This document shows, piece after piece, positions 8,176-17,886 of a DNA stretch of 64,000 nt (the first letter of the stretch is position 1; each line of letters begins with the position of its first letter). The notes beneath the pieces are model-generated. The model searched no databases. It was not told where the DNA came from and saw nothing but the letters and a program-made list of their open reading frames with translations. The stretch is from Pedobacter nyackensis. Lineage in GTDB: Bacteria; Bacteroidota; Bacteroidia; Sphingobacteriales; Sphingobacteriaceae. Both the position numbers and the translations under genes were made by a program. The stretch lies in contig NZ_FWYB01000008.1 in the NCBI RefSeq assembly GCF_900176505.1, forward strand, positions 1 to 64,000, read 5' to 3'.

Positions 8176-9516
8176 TTAATCAATTTTTACTTCGGCGATG
8201 TTAGTTTTCCAGCTGTATACCCTTTGAATACCCCGGTTCTTTTTAAGCTTAAGTGTGGTTACATCTGTTATTTTAGTTTCATTGAGGTTCACTGCTTCAA
8301 GATGTTTCAAAGAAATCAGATAATCACTTAGCTGGTCCGTGATAGGATTTTTATCAAGCCTTAGTTTCTCAAGGTTTGTTAATGCAGGCAGAAAATCAAG
8401 CTCCTGATCGGTTAATTCATTGTCCGAAAAATTTAACCAGACAATGTTCTTTGCAAGCTTTAATATTTCAGTTTTCACATCAGCTACTTTAATCCCGGAT
8501 TTCGGCGGTAAAGTAATGTCCAGCATTACGGGTTTGTTGAGCATCATCCTTACCCTAACACCTTTGTTTTTAAGGTTAGCTATGGTCATAGCATCTACAG
8601 CAAGTGGTAAATCGGGATTAACTACCTGAGACATTTCACTATCGCCCTCATCAGAATCCGTAAGTCCCCCGATCCCCAAAAACAAGGCTACCATTGGTTT
8701 TAATGCAGTTGTGTTTTTAATTTCTGCAATAGTTTTACCCCCTTCTGCTTTCCCTTCTTTAATCCACCATGCGATCAGTTTTACTTCATTTTTGGTTAAA
8801 GGCGCTTTCCCATCGGCCGGCATAAAATCTTTATGATCCTCATCGAGGGTAATGCGCTTGAAAAGCTCACTGGCATCAGGTTTTCCAGGCACCGCAGCCT
8901 GACCATTCTTACCACCTTCCTTAAGCGCTGCTAAAGATTCAAGTGACAGTTCTCCTTTTTGCTTACCATCACGATGGCATTGCACACATTTCTTTTGAAG
9001 AATTGGCTGGATTACATCCTCAAATAACATAGCCTGTTCAACTGTTGCTGGTTTTTCACGTTCCTGCTGCATCAATGTGCGAAAAGTCAGGTAATCTTTA
9101 CCATGCGTCAGACTTGCACCTTGGTGACCGCTATAACTCATGAGTACCACCAACCCCAATAGCAGGGCAGAAAAGAGTTTATCCCCTACACGCAGATATT
9201 CTCTAAATTTTGAGATAGAAGATAAATAAAGTAAGCCACAAATAATGGCTAGCGTAATTCCCGAAAACTTATGATGGGTAAGTGTATCCGCATCATAATC
9301 TCCACTGAGGGAAAGTACATATCCAAATACACAGGCAAGCACAGCAGCCATAAAACCAATGAGCAAAATAAGAGGGACGCTTTGCTTCAGATACCTATAT
9401 CTTTGCAAATAGGATAAGATGTTAAACAAGATAGCTAGCAAGATAATGCCAATCGGTAAGTGTACGATTAGCGGGTGTAACCGACCTGAAAAAGTGAAAA
9501 TATCTAGTAATATCAT
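8176..9516 (-). CDS. DUF2231 membrane / cytochrome c-type / leucine-rich repeat protein
   Basis: This 446-residue protein has three parts. Residues 1-135 hold four membrane helices of DUF2231 type, opening [19 protein letters not shown]. Residues about 160-255 are a planctomycete-type cytochrome domain with one haem motif CVQCH and downstream Met (DFMPADGK). The C-terminal 120 residues carry leucine-rich repeats ([22 protein letters not shown]). The start overlaps the stop of the DUF1501 gene by four bases (ATGA at 9513-9516), so translation is coupled. It is the last gene of the three-gene operon and probably anchors the complex in the inner membrane and moves electrons. The substrate is unknown. 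Confidence 0.85.
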   Translation of the reverse strand: MILLDIFTFSGRLHPLIVHLPIGIILLAILFNILSYLQRYRYLKQSVPLILLIGFMAAVLACVFGYVLSLSGDYDADTLTHHKFSGITLAIICGLLYLSSISKFREYLRVGDKLFSALLLGLVVLMSYSGHQGASLTHGKDYLTFRTLMQQEREKPATVEQAMLFEDVIQPILQKKCVQCHRDGKQKGELSLESLAALKEGGKNGQAAVPGKPDASELFKRITLDEDHKDFMPADGKAPLTKNEVKLIAWWIKEGKAEGGKTIAEIKNTTALKPMVALFLGIGGLTDSDEGDSEMSQVVNPDLPLAVDAMTIANLKNKGVRVRMMLNKPVMLDITLPPKSGIKVADVKTEILKLAKNIVWLNFSDNELTDQELDFLPALTNLEKLRLDKNPITDQLSDYLISLKHLEAVNLNETKITDVTTLKLKKNRGIQRVYSWKTNIAEVKID

Positions 9517-11033
9517 GTTAAAATCCCTTTTACTACTTTTCCTTCTACATCTGTAAGTCTAAACCTTCTGCCCTGAAACTTATAGGTGAGTCGCTCGTGA
9601 TCGATTCCCATGAGATGCAATAGCGTAGCCTGAAAATCATGTACATGAACAGGATCTTTAACAATATTATAGCTAAAATCATCAGTTTCGCCGAAACTGA
9701 TTCCCGGTTTTACACCAGCACCAGCCATCCACATGGTAAAACAACGTGGATGATGGTCACGACCATAATCATTAGCGGTTAACTTGCCTTGTGAATATAC
9801 TGTGCGACCAAATTCACCACCCCAAATCACCAATGTATCTTCCAGCAAACCTCTGCGCTTCAGATCTGTGATTAAGGCCGCTGTCGCCTGATCTGTAGCT
9901 TTACATTGTCCTGCAATACCAGATGGCAAACTACCATGCTGATCCCAGCCTTGATGATACAGCTGAACAAATTTCACATCTTTTTCTAACAGTTTTCGCG
10001 CCAGCAGGCAGTTTGCGGCATAGGTACCCGGATCTTTACTATCAGGTCCATACAACTCAAATACTTCTTCAGGCTCATCGGCCACACTCATCACTTCGGG
10101 AACTGATGTCTGCATACGGTAAGCCATTTCGTATTGTGCTATTCGGGCATCTACCTCAGGATCTCCGTAAGTACTGTTTTGTATCTGGTTTAATTTTGAG
10201 AGGTATGCTAACATTTCCTTTCTATCGGCACCATCATAGCCATCTGGATTATTAAGAAACAGTACCGGATCCTTTCCTGAACCAAACTGTACCCCCTGGT
10301 GTTTGGAAGGTAAAAATCCATTGCCCCATAACCGGGCATAAAGGGGTTGATCTTTTTGACCATTCTTTGAGACCAATACAATGAATGTGGGCAAGTTTTC
10401 ATTATCCGAGCCCAAACCATAACTAAGCCATGAACCTATTGATGGACGCCCCGGCAACTGGTTGCCGGTTTGAAAAAAGGTAATTGCGGGATCGTGGTTA
10501 ATTGCTTCGGAATGCATGGATTTTACGATACATAAATCATCAACAACCTTTGCTGTATGAGGCAACAACTCACTAACCCAGGTCTGGTTTTGCCCGTGTT
10601 GATTAAACTTATAATAGGAAGGCACCAGCGGTAAAACACTCTGGTTTGCACTCATCCCTGTTAACCTCTGTCCCTTACGAACTGATTCTGGCAGATCTTG
10701 GCCCATCATATTTACCAATGCAGGCTTATAATCAAAAGTTTCAAGCTGTGAAGGCCCCCCACTCATGAAAAGATAGACTACTCTTTTGGCCTTTGGGGCA
10801 AAGTGTGGCAATGCCCTCAATATCTCCTGCTCCATATCTCCTGTAGCATTAATGATCGCTGGTCGTGGGGCATTACCCATCAGTTTATTACCAAATAGAG
10901 ATCCAAGCGCCAAAGCGCCTATACCCATAGATGTTTTGGTCAGAAAGTCGCGCCTGTCGAGCTTTTGGTTCAACCGGTTAAATTCAGGATCATGGAGCCT
11001 AAATTCTTCTTCGTGGTGGTGATGATCTGCCAT
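9513..11033 (-). CDS. DUF1501 (sulfatase-like) Tat-exported protein
   Basis: The 506-residue product belongs to DUF1501, an alkaline-phosphatase/sulfatase-like fold common in Planctomycetes and some Bacteroidota. A twin-arginine signal, [20 protein letters not shown], lies at about residues 26-45 after a His-rich start ([11 protein letters not shown]). Family landmarks seen are [31 protein letters not shown] and [15 protein letters not shown]. It starts 4 bases after the DUF1553 gene stop and overlaps the cytochrome gene by 4 bases. The three proteins always travel together in many genomes; the reaction has not been established. Confidence 0.93.
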   Translation of the reverse strand: MADHHHHEEEFRLHDPEFNRLNQKLDRRDFLTKTSMGIGALALGSLFGNKLMGNAPRPAIINATGDMEQEILRALPHFAPKAKRVVYLFMSGGPSQLETFDYKPALVNMMGQDLPESVRKGQRLTGMSANQSVLPLVPSYYKFNQHGQNQTWVSELLPHTAKVVDDLCIVKSMHSEAINHDPAITFFQTGNQLPGRPSIGSWLSYGLGSDNENLPTFIVLVSKNGQKDQPLYARLWGNGFLPSKHQGVQFGSGKDPVLFLNNPDGYDGADRKEMLAYLSKLNQIQNSTYGDPEVDARIAQYEMAYRMQTSVPEVMSVADEPEEVFELYGPDSKDPGTYAANCLLARKLLEKDVKFVQLYHQGWDQHGSLPSGIAGQCKATDQATAALITDLKRRGLLEDTLVIWGGEFGRTVYSQGKLTANDYGRDHHPRCFTMWMAGAGVKPGISFGETDDFSYNIVKDPVHVHDFQATLLHLMGIDHERLTYKFQGRRFRLTDVEGKVVKGILT

Positions 11034-11037
11034 GTAG

Positions 11038-14000
11038 TTATCGTTTTGTTAATGTTGCATCTGAATTCAATATGGTACTGGCAACAACCGCGTTAGCAGC
11101 AATCATAGTCCTATCCATTGTTTTATTTACCTGGTACTGACCCGCATTGAGCCAACCGTTTTGTTTTTCCGGATTTTTCCGGAACTTCTTTAATTCCATT
11201 TGCTGTAAAGCTGCCAGCAGATCCAGCTCTTTTTGCTGAGGCCAACGGCCAGTTAGTTTTCTATAAGTTTGTGCTATGGCCTGACGGCTGTTGCCAAGCT
11301 TGGTCATCTGTTCACCCATTACCTTTGCCGCTTCCAAAAAAGTGGGGTCATTTAGCGTTACCAGTGCTTGTAAAGGAGTATTCGTTTTTTGTCTTCGGAT
11401 AACACAATAGCTGCGTGAGGTGGCATCAAAGGTTGACAGTGTAGGATTTGGCACCGACCTTTTAACAATAACATACAAACTACGGCGGTATACATCAGCA
11501 CCTTTATCCTGAGTATATGAAGTATTATTGATTTCCCAAAGGCCATCTGGCTGATAAGGTTTAATACTCTTCCCTCCTATTTTCGGGTTCAATAATCCAC
11601 TTGCCATAAGTGCATTATCCCGTATCATTTCTGCCGACATCCGATAAGCCGGTCCGTGAGAAAGCAGTCGGTTTTCCGGATCTTTTTCACGCGTTTCTTT
11701 AGTAGCCCGAGAATCTTGCCTATAAGTGGCAGACATTACTATCATTTTATTCAATTCTTTCACATTCCATCCTGATTCCATGAAAGAAACAGCCAACCAG
11801 TCAAGTAGCTCCAGGTGAGTAGGCATCTCTCCCTGGTTACCAAAATCTTCTGAGGTTTTTACTAAACCTACACCAAAGAAATTTTGCCAAAGGCGATTTA
11901 CGGCAACACGGGCTGTTAAAGGATTATCACGATTAGTTAACCATTGTGCTAGTCCGTATCTGTTTTTAGGCAGGTTTTTAGAGTAAGGCAATATACTGGC
12001 CGGAGTATTTGGGAATACCTGTTCTCCTGGCATGTCGTAATTTCCCCGTTTAAGTAAGAAAGTTTTCTTTGGTTTTGGCATTTCCCGCATCACCATCAGT
12101 TCCTGAACATTTGCAGTTGAATCGGACAAAGCAGTACGTAGTACCTTGAGTTCTTTTTCTTCTTTCTTCAATAGTGGATCAACTACTGTAAAATAATACT
12201 GTCTAAATGAGCTTACCTCGGCGTCTGTTAATTTGGCTTTTGAGACTATTTGACTCCAGCTTGTTTTTTTAGCCAGAATACCTACTTCTACTGGGCTTAG
12301 GTTACGGTTATACACGGTAATATCATCTATCTTACCTTCTTTAAAACCACGGCCACGCCACCAGGCTCCTATCTGTAAACCCGGTTGTGTACCACCGCCG
12401 AATAGAATATCCTTGTCCAACTTATCCATAACCGTTTCCATTTTCATTTCTGCCCCGTCAAGGTATAGCCTCATACCAGAAGCCTTTGAAGAGCCATCGT
12501 AGGTCATGGTTAACTGTATCCATTTGTTGCGTGGCACATCATTAATACTAAGTTTGGTTATGGCATTTGCCGGATAAGCATGAGCCATATTCAATTCCAA
12601 TTTATTGTCTTTTAAGTACAGGTGATATCCCTTAAAATTATACAAGCGTTCTGCACTGCTTTTATGAAAGATTACCCCTTCGGTAAGTTGTTTGGGTATA
12701 CTAACCCAAAGCCCTATACTAAAGGGTTCAGATTTGCGAAAGACGCCGGTTTGATTCAGATCAAGCCAGGTATCACCGTTTAGTTCCAAACCTTTTCCTG
12801 CGCTCCCGACAGTAAAAACCGGGACATCGCCAACCTGGCCTGCATCACGTTTCATCACTGCAATTTGCCTGGCATCTATTCCATCTTTTAAATTGTTCTT
12901 ATCAAAGTTAAAATAAGCTTGCAGCCCATCCATAGGCATTTTCTCTACAGATAGTTTCCTATAATCCTTTCGGCCAAGCCAATTCTGAAACTCACTCTCC
13001 TGCTCACGCTCTTTTTCTTTTATTTTTTGTTGCTGTACTGCGATGGTCTTTTTAATAGTATTTATCACCTGCTCTTTTTCTGAATCAGGGAGTAATAGCG
13101 TTGGAGCGGGCATGGTATCATCGAATGAAATCTGTCCGGCCTCTTTCACATTATTAAAAAAGCTGAACAACTCATAGTAATTCTTTTGCGAGATGGGATC
13201 GTACTTATGGTCGTGGCATTTTGCACAACCCACCGACAAACCCAGCATTGCATCACCAAAAGTATTCGTGCGGTCTACCACATACTCTGTTTGAAATTCT
13301 TGTTCAATAATTCCACCCTCCATATTTTGCTGATGGTTACGGTTAAAGGCCGTTGCAATCATCATTTCACGCGTTGGATTTGGCATAAGATCACCTGCAA
13401 GCTGCCATTGCATAAATTTATCGTAAGCCATATTGGTATTGAAAGCTTTAATAACCCAGTCGCGGTAAGGCGACATATCTCTGAGTCTATCAACGGTATA
13501 TCCATGAGAATCAGCAAAACGTGCAACGTCTAGCCAGTCTACCGCCATTTTTTCGCCATAGTGTTCTGACTTCAGTAAACGGTCCACCTGTTTCTCATAG
13601 GCATTGGAAGACTGATCTTTTAAAAAAGCATCAATTTCTGCTATGGTTGGAGGCAAACCTGTCAGATCTAAAGATACCCTACGAAGCAGAAGCTCCTTTT
13701 TTGCTTCCGGAGATTGCTTTAACTGCTGCTTTTGCAATTTATTGACAATGAAGTTATCTATCGAGTTATTCAATTTATCCGCCTCATTAGCTTTTGGCAC
13801 TTCCACTTTAACAGGCTTTACAAAAGCCCAGTGTGGTCTGTACACTGCACCGTCCTTAATCCACTTAATTAATGTTGCTTTTTCAGTAGGTGTAAGGTTA
13901 AGGTGCGACTCCGGTGTCGGCATTTTGTACTTCGGATCCCCAGATATAATCCTGTGAAAAGCTTCGCTATTATCAAGATTACCAGGATCTATAGCAACTT

Positions 14001-14265
14001 TCCCTTTATTCTCTGGTAATTCAGCGTAAGCAAAATTAGCGTGATCTAGCCTTAGTCCTGCTTTCTGCTTGGCTTTATCGGGGCCATGGCAAGCGAAGCA
14101 TTTATCAGAAAGTATTGGTTTAACATCTATGTTATAGTCAAGTGATTTTGGCAAGGTATTATATGCCTCCTCCACATCTTTTGGCAGTTTGGGTCCAGAA
14201 GATGAATATATGTAGATGCTAGTTAAAAGCACTGCACCCAGCAACATAAAAATTAGTCGACGCAT
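11038..14265 (-). CDS. PSCyt1-DUF1549-LamG-DUF1553 protein
   Basis: A 1075-residue exported protein if started at the ATG 14263-14265 ([17 protein letters not shown]); the frame runs to 14337 but the extra residues are not signal-like. Domains in order: a planctomycete cytochrome domain with haem motif CFACHGPDK (about 55); DUF1549 (about 150-380) with a second haem-type motif [11 protein letters not shown]; a LamG/concanavalin-like insert (about 450-690; [20 protein letters not shown]); and DUF1553 (about 790-1040; [20 protein letters not shown]). It heads the operon. Such proteins are thought to act on sugars or glycan-like substrates with haem redox help; this is context inference, not proof. 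Confidence 0.92.
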   Translation of the reverse strand: MRRLIFMLLGAVLLTSIYIYSSSGPKLPKDVEEAYNTLPKSLDYNIDVKPILSDKCFACHGPDKAKQKAGLRLDHANFAYAELPENKGKVAIDPGNLDNSEAFHRIISGDPKYKMPTPESHLNLTPTEKATLIKWIKDGAVYRPHWAFVKPVKVEVPKANEADKLNNSIDNFIVNKLQKQQLKQSPEAKKELLLRRVSLDLTGLPPTIAEIDAFLKDQSSNAYEKQVDRLLKSEHYGEKMAVDWLDVARFADSHGYTVDRLRDMSPYRDWVIKAFNTNMAYDKFMQWQLAGDLMPNPTREMMIATAFNRNHQQNMEGGIIEQEFQTEYVVDRTNTFGDAMLGLSVGCAKCHDHKYDPISQKNYYELFSFFNNVKEAGQISFDDTMPAPTLLLPDSEKEQVINTIKKTIAVQQQKIKEKEREQESEFQNWLGRKDYRKLSVEKMPMDGLQAYFNFDKNNLKDGIDARQIAVMKRDAGQVGDVPVFTVGSAGKGLELNGDTWLDLNQTGVFRKSEPFSIGLWVSIPKQLTEGVIFHKSSAERLYNFKGYHLYLKDNKLELNMAHAYPANAITKLSINDVPRNKWIQLTMTYDGSSKASGMRLYLDGAEMKMETVMDKLDKDILFGGGTQPGLQIGAWWRGRGFKEGKIDDITVYNRNLSPVEVGILAKKTSWSQIVSKAKLTDAEVSSFRQYYFTVVDPLLKKEEKELKVLRTALSDSTANVQELMVMREMPKPKKTFLLKRGNYDMPGEQVFPNTPASILPYSKNLPKNRYGLAQWLTNRDNPLTARVAVNRLWQNFFGVGLVKTSEDFGNQGEMPTHLELLDWLAVSFMESGWNVKELNKMIVMSATYRQDSRATKETREKDPENRLLSHGPAYRMSAEMIRDNALMASGLLNPKIGGKSIKPYQPDGLWEINNTSYTQDKGADVYRRSLYVIVKRSVPNPTLSTFDATSRSYCVIRRQKTNTPLQALVTLNDPTFLEAAKVMGEQMTKLGNSRQAIAQTYRKLTGRWPQQKELDLLAALQQMELKKFRKNPEKQNGWLNAGQYQVNKTMDRTMIAANAVVASTILNSDATLTKR

Positions 14266-14437
14266 CACAAGAAAGTTTATACTGGTTCTATTAATAAAAT
14301 TAATGCAGTTCAGCGTCCAATAATTGAACAAAAACAACTAATTTTAAAACAAATCCGACATTACATAATTGTAAGTACTGGCCGCAGCACAAAAAATAGT
14401 TTAATAAAATTAAACACCAGGATTTGCCTTAAAATAA

Positions 14438-14578
14438 AAACAAGCGGCAGGTGCCACGGTACCTAATCCGGCCACCGATTATGGTTTTATGTACCAACAC
14501 AGATTTGAAGACCTTGATGGCCATCATTGGGAGTTTGTATGGATGGATCCTAACGGTGCACCTGAGCACAAGGGATAA
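14438..14578 (+). pseudogene. C-terminal remnant of a VOC (glyoxalase-fold) protein
   Basis: Read from 14438, the frame encodes the typical end of a VOC protein: ATDYGFMYQHRFEDLDGHHW followed by EFVWMDPNGAPEHKG and TAA at 14576-14578. The DYGFMY...FEDLDGH.WE.VWMD pattern is the last beta-alpha-beta module of PhnB/glyoxalase-type proteins. A stop at 14435-14437 and no start codon show that the first half is gone. Another N-terminal VOC scrap lies at 25619-25657 and an intact VOC gene at 39315. Confidence 0.8.
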
Positions 14579-14643
14579 GTTAGCAAGGATCGGGTTTTCT
14601 ACAATAGAAAAGCAGGCCATCTTTGCCATATAAATTAAAACCA

Positions 14644-15357
14644 ATGGAGATAATGAGCAAAGTATTGGAACAAACAGATTGGGATTTCATTACTGAAGAA
14701 ATGCACGGAAAGGGTTTTGCAACTATTTCAAAATTCTTATCGGAGAAGCAGTGCGATGAACTGATACAAAGGTATGATCATCCACAGGCTTACAGAAAAA
14801 CGGTAGCGATGGAACGCTACCGTTTTGGTCTGGGTGAATATAAATACTTCAACTACCCCCTACCTGAAATTATACAGCAAATCAGAACAAATATTTACCC
14901 AAAGTTGGCCCCGATTGCCAATGCATGGTTTAATGCATTGAAAATTGACAGACAATTTCCATTACAACATGAAGAACTATTGCAGCAATGCCACCAAAAC
15001 AATCAGCAAAAAGCTACGGTTTTGATATTAAAGTATGGGAAAAGCGGACACAATACCCTGCACCAGGACTTGTATGGAGATATCTATTTCCCGATTCAAA
15101 CGGTAATGTTTTTAAACGAACCTGGCAAAGATTTTACAGGTGGAGAATTTGTATTAATACAACAAACACCACGGGCACAATCCAAGGCGATAGTATTGAA
15201 TCCCAAAAAAGGCGACATGTTGATTTTTACCACTAACTTCAGACCTGTAAAAGGATCCAAGGGATATTATCGTGTAAATATGAAGCATGGCGTGAGTGAA
15301 GTACACACCGGAGAACGCTTCACATTGGGTATCATCTTTCACGATGCTTTAAGTTAA
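14644..15357 (+). CDS. 2OG-Fe(II) oxygenase
   Basis: A non-haem iron, 2-oxoglutarate-dependent dioxygenase of the prolyl-hydroxylase-like group. The iron ligands are visible as H-x-D in LHQDLYGD and the distal His in NMKHGVSEVHTGER, with Arg for 2-oxoglutarate in GERFTLGIIF. The frame starts at 14623, but ATG at 14644 (MEIMSKVLEQ) or 14653 fits better; GGAG lies just before the latter. The gene ends 3 bases before the Ada-like zinc protein, so they are co-transcribed. In other genomes such oxygenases sit by Ada/Ogt genes and resemble AlkB-like repair enzymes, so the target may be alkylated DNA; protein hydroxylation is the alternative. Confidence 0.85.
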   Translation: MEIMSKVLEQTDWDFITEEMHGKGFATISKFLSEKQCDELIQRYDHPQAYRKTVAMERYRFGLGEYKYFNYPLPEIIQQIRTNIYPKLAPIANAWFNALKIDRQFPLQHEELLQQCHQNNQQKATVLILKYGKSGHNTLHQDLYGDIYFPIQTVMFLNEPGKDFTGGEFVLIQQTPRAQSKAIVLNPKKGDMLIFTTNFRPVKGSKGYYRVNMKHGVSEVHTGERFTLGIIFHDALS

Positions 15358-15360
15358 AGC

Positions 15361-15621
15361 ATGATAAAGCACAGTGAAATATCGGCTATTGATTTGCGAA
15401 ATAAAATCAAAAATCAGGAGATAAATTTGGGCGGAAACCGTAAACTAAAAATTTACGGAGCATTATCCTGCCGATCAGGTAAGAAACTGAAAAAAGAGAA
15501 CCGGGTATTTTTTATTTCAGAAACGGAAGCAGTGCAAAACGGTTACCGTCCCTGTGGTCACTGTATGAAAGAACAATACCAACGATGGAAGAATGGATTT
15601 ACGATTCACAAGACGAGATAA
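15361..15621 (+). CDS. Ada-type metal-binding domain protein
   Basis: The 86-residue protein corresponds to the zinc domain of Ada, the alkylation sensor. It has GNRKLKIYGALSC around residue 37, FFISETEAVQNGYRPCGHC with C65 and C68, and a final QRWK. Ada uses four Cys ligands; here C37, C65 and C68 are present but the second position (C42 in E. coli Ada) reads Lys (CRSGKK), so the metal site or methyl acceptor must differ. It lies 3 bases after the 2OG oxygenase. The 3' 162 bases recur with four changes at 16955-17116. Small stand-alone versions are common in Bacteroidota but poorly studied. Confidence 0.85.
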   Translation: MIKHSEISAIDLRNKIKNQEINLGGNRKLKIYGALSCRSGKKLKKENRVFFISETEAVQNGYRPCGHCMKEQYQRWKNGFTIHKTR

Positions 15622-15701
15622 CAATGTGCTGATAAAATTGTTTAATGATTGTAATCTAAATTTTTATTCTATTTATCATTTTATCACAAACAATCACAGC
15701 C

Positions 15702-16100
15702 ATGACACAAAATCCAGCAACTGTGACCTCAGCAAGTCTTTATGAACGACTAGGAGAGGTTGAAGGAATCACACTTATTGTTGATGATGTAATTGAAGCG
15801 CACATGAACAACCCGGTTATCAAAGGTATTTTTATACCTTACAAAGATCAACCCGAACGTTTGGCTTCTATCCGTCAGCACACTATCGATTTTTTTAGTG
15901 CAGGTAGCGGAGGGCCAGTTGAGTATAAGGGACGTGATATGCCTGCAACTCATAAAGGTATGGCTATCAGTGCTGAGCAATACATGTGCGTTATGGATGA
16001 TATTATGAGCGTTTTGGAGGAACACGGTATAGATGAGACATCAAAAAAAGATGTATTGGCAATTCTTTGGTCATTAAGAAAAATGATAATGGGTAAATGA
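15702..16100 (+). CDS. Group I truncated haemoglobin
   Basis: The 132-residue protein fits the trHb group I (GlbN) family: SLYERLGEVEGITLIVDDVI at the start, IRQHTIDFF in the E-helix region, then PATHKGMAIS with the haem-ligating proximal His, and a C-terminal helix KKDVLAILWSLRKMIM. Such proteins bind haem and react with oxygen and nitric oxide (NO dioxygenation). No signal peptide is present, so it is cytoplasmic. It follows the Ada-like gene on the same strand after 80 bases and lies inside the segment bounded by the two Ada copies. A nitrosative-stress role would fit the damage-response neighbours. Confidence 0.9.
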   Translation: MTQNPATVTSASLYERLGEVEGITLIVDDVIEAHMNNPVIKGIFIPYKDQPERLASIRQHTIDFFSAGSGGPVEYKGRDMPATHKGMAISAEQYMCVMDDIMSVLEEHGIDETSKKDVLAILWSLRKMIMGK

Positions 16101-16191
16101 TTTTTGCTAACCTTACCTACACATCGTTACCTTGGCGGATTTCAAGGACAATTAGGAATAGCAAAACATGGAAACTATATCTTTACATCAT

Positions 16192-16233
16192 AAAGATTAT
16201 CCAACAATGAAATTTCAGCGTAGTGGTGGTTTT
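16192..16233 (+). pseudogene. Short remnant of an AlbA_2/ATPase-type regulator
   Basis: Bases 16192-16218 match 20448-20474 with two changes in 27 positions. Both encode KDYPTMKFQ, and after a small gap both resume with TGGTGGTTTT (GGF). In the longer copy this lies in the C-terminal part of a Schlafen/AlbA_2 regulator. The fragment is surrounded by stops and cannot be expressed. Confidence 0.6.
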
Positions 16234-16264
16234 AATTCCTGCCGCAATAATCTTTATTTTAAGG

Positions 16265-16873
16265 TTAACGTTTAGAAAAACTGCAAAACAGGAAATTCTG
16301 TTTGGTACCGAAGGGAGTTGTGTGATCTTCAGTGATACACTTGATTTTCTCAAAACCGATTGCAAGAGTCTCCTGCAGTTCAGTTTCTGAATATTGCTTG
16401 ATCGGGAGACCACTGCATTTCAGCGGGCCATTTTCCGAAAAAGTCCCAATCACCATGTTACTTGTTACTGCAGCCGCTGCGATATTCAGGTACGTTGAAA
16501 TTTGTTCGGGGCTAGTTAGAAAATGAAAAGCCGCGCGGTCATGCCAAACATCATATTGCGCTTCCGGGACAAAATCAAGAATATCCGACACTACCCAGGT
16601 TACTTGATCTGCTTTAGGACCAAGTCGCTCTTTTGCACGTTCCAATGCCCTTTCCGATATATCCAGTACAGTGATGTTCTCATAACCCCCATCTACTAAA
16701 AAATCAACTAGCTTACTGTCGCCACCACCAATGTCTATGATCTTTGCTGTTTTAGATAATTTAAAGCCGCGGATAAAATTCATTGAGGTTTCAGGGACTT
16801 CCTGTGTCCAGCTGACCTCATTGGGCTGTTTCTGCCCATAGATATTTTCCCAGTGTTGTTTACTTTCTTCCAT
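16265..16873 (-). CDS. Class I SAM-dependent methyltransferase
   Basis: This 202-residue protein has a seven-strand methyltransferase fold: motif I is KIIDIGGGDSKLVDFL, strand 2 ends VLDISERALERAK, motif II is ITWVV-like (QVTWVVSDILDFVPEAQYDV), and WHDRAAFHFLTSPEQ follows, a pattern typical of small cytoplasmic SAM methyltransferases of the tellurite/thiol type. The substrate is unknown. A promoter lies at 16903-16932. The gene faces the haemoglobin gene and lies between the two Ada-like copies. Confidence 0.88.
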   Translation of the reverse strand: MEESKQHWENIYGQKQPNEVSWTQEVPETSMNFIRGFKLSKTAKIIDIGGGDSKLVDFLVDGGYENITVLDISERALERAKERLGPKADQVTWVVSDILDFVPEAQYDVWHDRAAFHFLTSPEQISTYLNIAAAAVTSNMVIGTFSENGPLKCSGLPIKQYSETELQETLAIGFEKIKCITEDHTTPFGTKQNFLFCSFSKR

Positions 16874-16902
16874 AAGTTATTGATTCCCCTGATACCGATA
16901 AG

Positions 16903-16932
16903 CAAAAGTACTGTTTTCGCTTTGACCCTCAA
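16903..16932 (-). promoter_or_regulatory. Promoter of the methyltransferase gene
   Basis: On the minus strand, TTG (16930-16932), a 19-base spacer, and TACTTTTG (16903-16910) match the Bacteroidota -33/-7 elements. The start codon lies about 30 bases downstream. Confidence 0.55.
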
Positions 16933-16954
16933 ATTGTAGGGCGTGTCTGCTGAC

Positions 16955-17119
16955 CTAAAAATTTACGGAGCATTATCCTGCCGATCAGGTAAGAAACTAA
17001 AAAAAGAAAACCGGGTATTTTTTATTTCAGAAACGGAAACAATGCAAAACGGTTACCGTCCCTGTGGTCACTGTATGAAAGAACAATACCAACGATGGAA
17101 GAATGGATTTACGATTTGA
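16955..17119 (+). pseudogene. Duplicated 3' half of the Ada-type zinc domain gene
   Basis: Bases 16955-17116 match 15445-15606 with four substitutions in 162 positions and no gap (97.5% identity). The copy keeps the frame from LKIYGALSC through RPCGHC to NGFTI and then meets TGA at 17117-17119. The first 29 codons are missing and no ATG is in frame, so it is a broken partial duplicate. The four changes are silent or conservative in the zinc motif, which points to a recent origin. Confidence 0.88.
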
Positions 17120-17181
17120 AAATACTGCCGAACTATTATATCTTTATTTGTAATCAGCTTTTGATTCCCTATAAAAAAAAC

Positions 17182-17583
17182 ATGCAATACCTGGAAAATA
17201 TTAATAAAATAGATACGCTGTTCCTAACTGACATTTATGAGCCTCGAAAGAACAGCTTACTATTAGAGGTTAAGGGATCCGTAGTTGCTGATGAAGAAAC
17301 GGAGGTTTACGTGATCTTATTCAAAAATTATATAGCTTATCATGTTCTTAATGAAAATTTTTCAGTACCTGATCCAAATGATGAATTTATAAAAATTGGA
17401 CATAACAGGCTACGACTATTCACCAAATCGGGATATATGGAGTACATCTTAAAAGAAACCTTGGCGAACGACATGTTTCCAAATGAGATGAAACATTACG
17501 GTCTTTATACTGAACATCATGTGATTCACATTATTGCATTCAAGGATCCGATAATTGAAATGAAGGTCCCGAATAGGTATTAG
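17182..17583 (+). CDS. Unknown soluble protein
   Basis: The frame begins inside the Ada-like duplicate (ATG 17095), but the ATG at 17182 (MQYLENINKIDTLFL) is the likely start of the native gene, giving 133 residues. The product is beta-rich: EVYVILFKNYIAYHVL, RLRLFTKSGYMEYIL, VIHIIAFKDPIIEM. It has no membrane segment or signal peptide. No family recognised. The upstream duplication has probably replaced its own promoter region, so expression may have changed. Confidence 0.5.
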   Translation: MQYLENINKIDTLFLTDIYEPRKNSLLLEVKGSVVADEETEVYVILFKNYIAYHVLNENFSVPDPNDEFIKIGHNRLRLFTKSGYMEYILKETLANDMFPNEMKHYGLYTEHHVIHIIAFKDPIIEMKVPNRY

Positions 17584-17886
17584 AAATTAATTCTCTATAT
17601 TTGCAGCTAATTCCTGATCTGTTAACTATAAATATCAAGGAATCATGACAGAGCAAATCTACATATCGCCCCTTTCGCTCATTGCCTAATTAGGCAGGTA
17701 AAAACTGTGTATTCATTGGATTTCATTGAGCCTGTTAAAAAAGGGTATATCCTTTCTCAAGGACGAATCGAAATCAAAAATCAATATTAAAGGAAATTAA
17801 TTGGGAGTCCTGCGGACAAACCAAATTGATAACATATCCGGGTATACGCATAAAAAAGCTTATCTGGAATCAGAAATACAAGCCAC
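17584..17886. promoter_or_regulatory. Upstream region of the RtcB-PrfH operon
   Basis: About 300 bases without a complete gene. TATATTTG at 17596-17603 matches a -7 element, though no TTG stands at the right distance. A perfect 14-base palindrome, TGCCTAATTAGGCA, lies at 17683-17696 and could be an operator. A short frame (28 codons ending VKKGYILSQGRIEIKNQY) runs through about 17708-17790 and may be a decayed tail of something I do not recognise. Confidence 0.4.

Noticed and set aside
14429..14644. Overlapping frames on both strands around 14.5 kb
   Set aside because: They are shadows of the VOC remnant, which is read in a different plus-strand frame.
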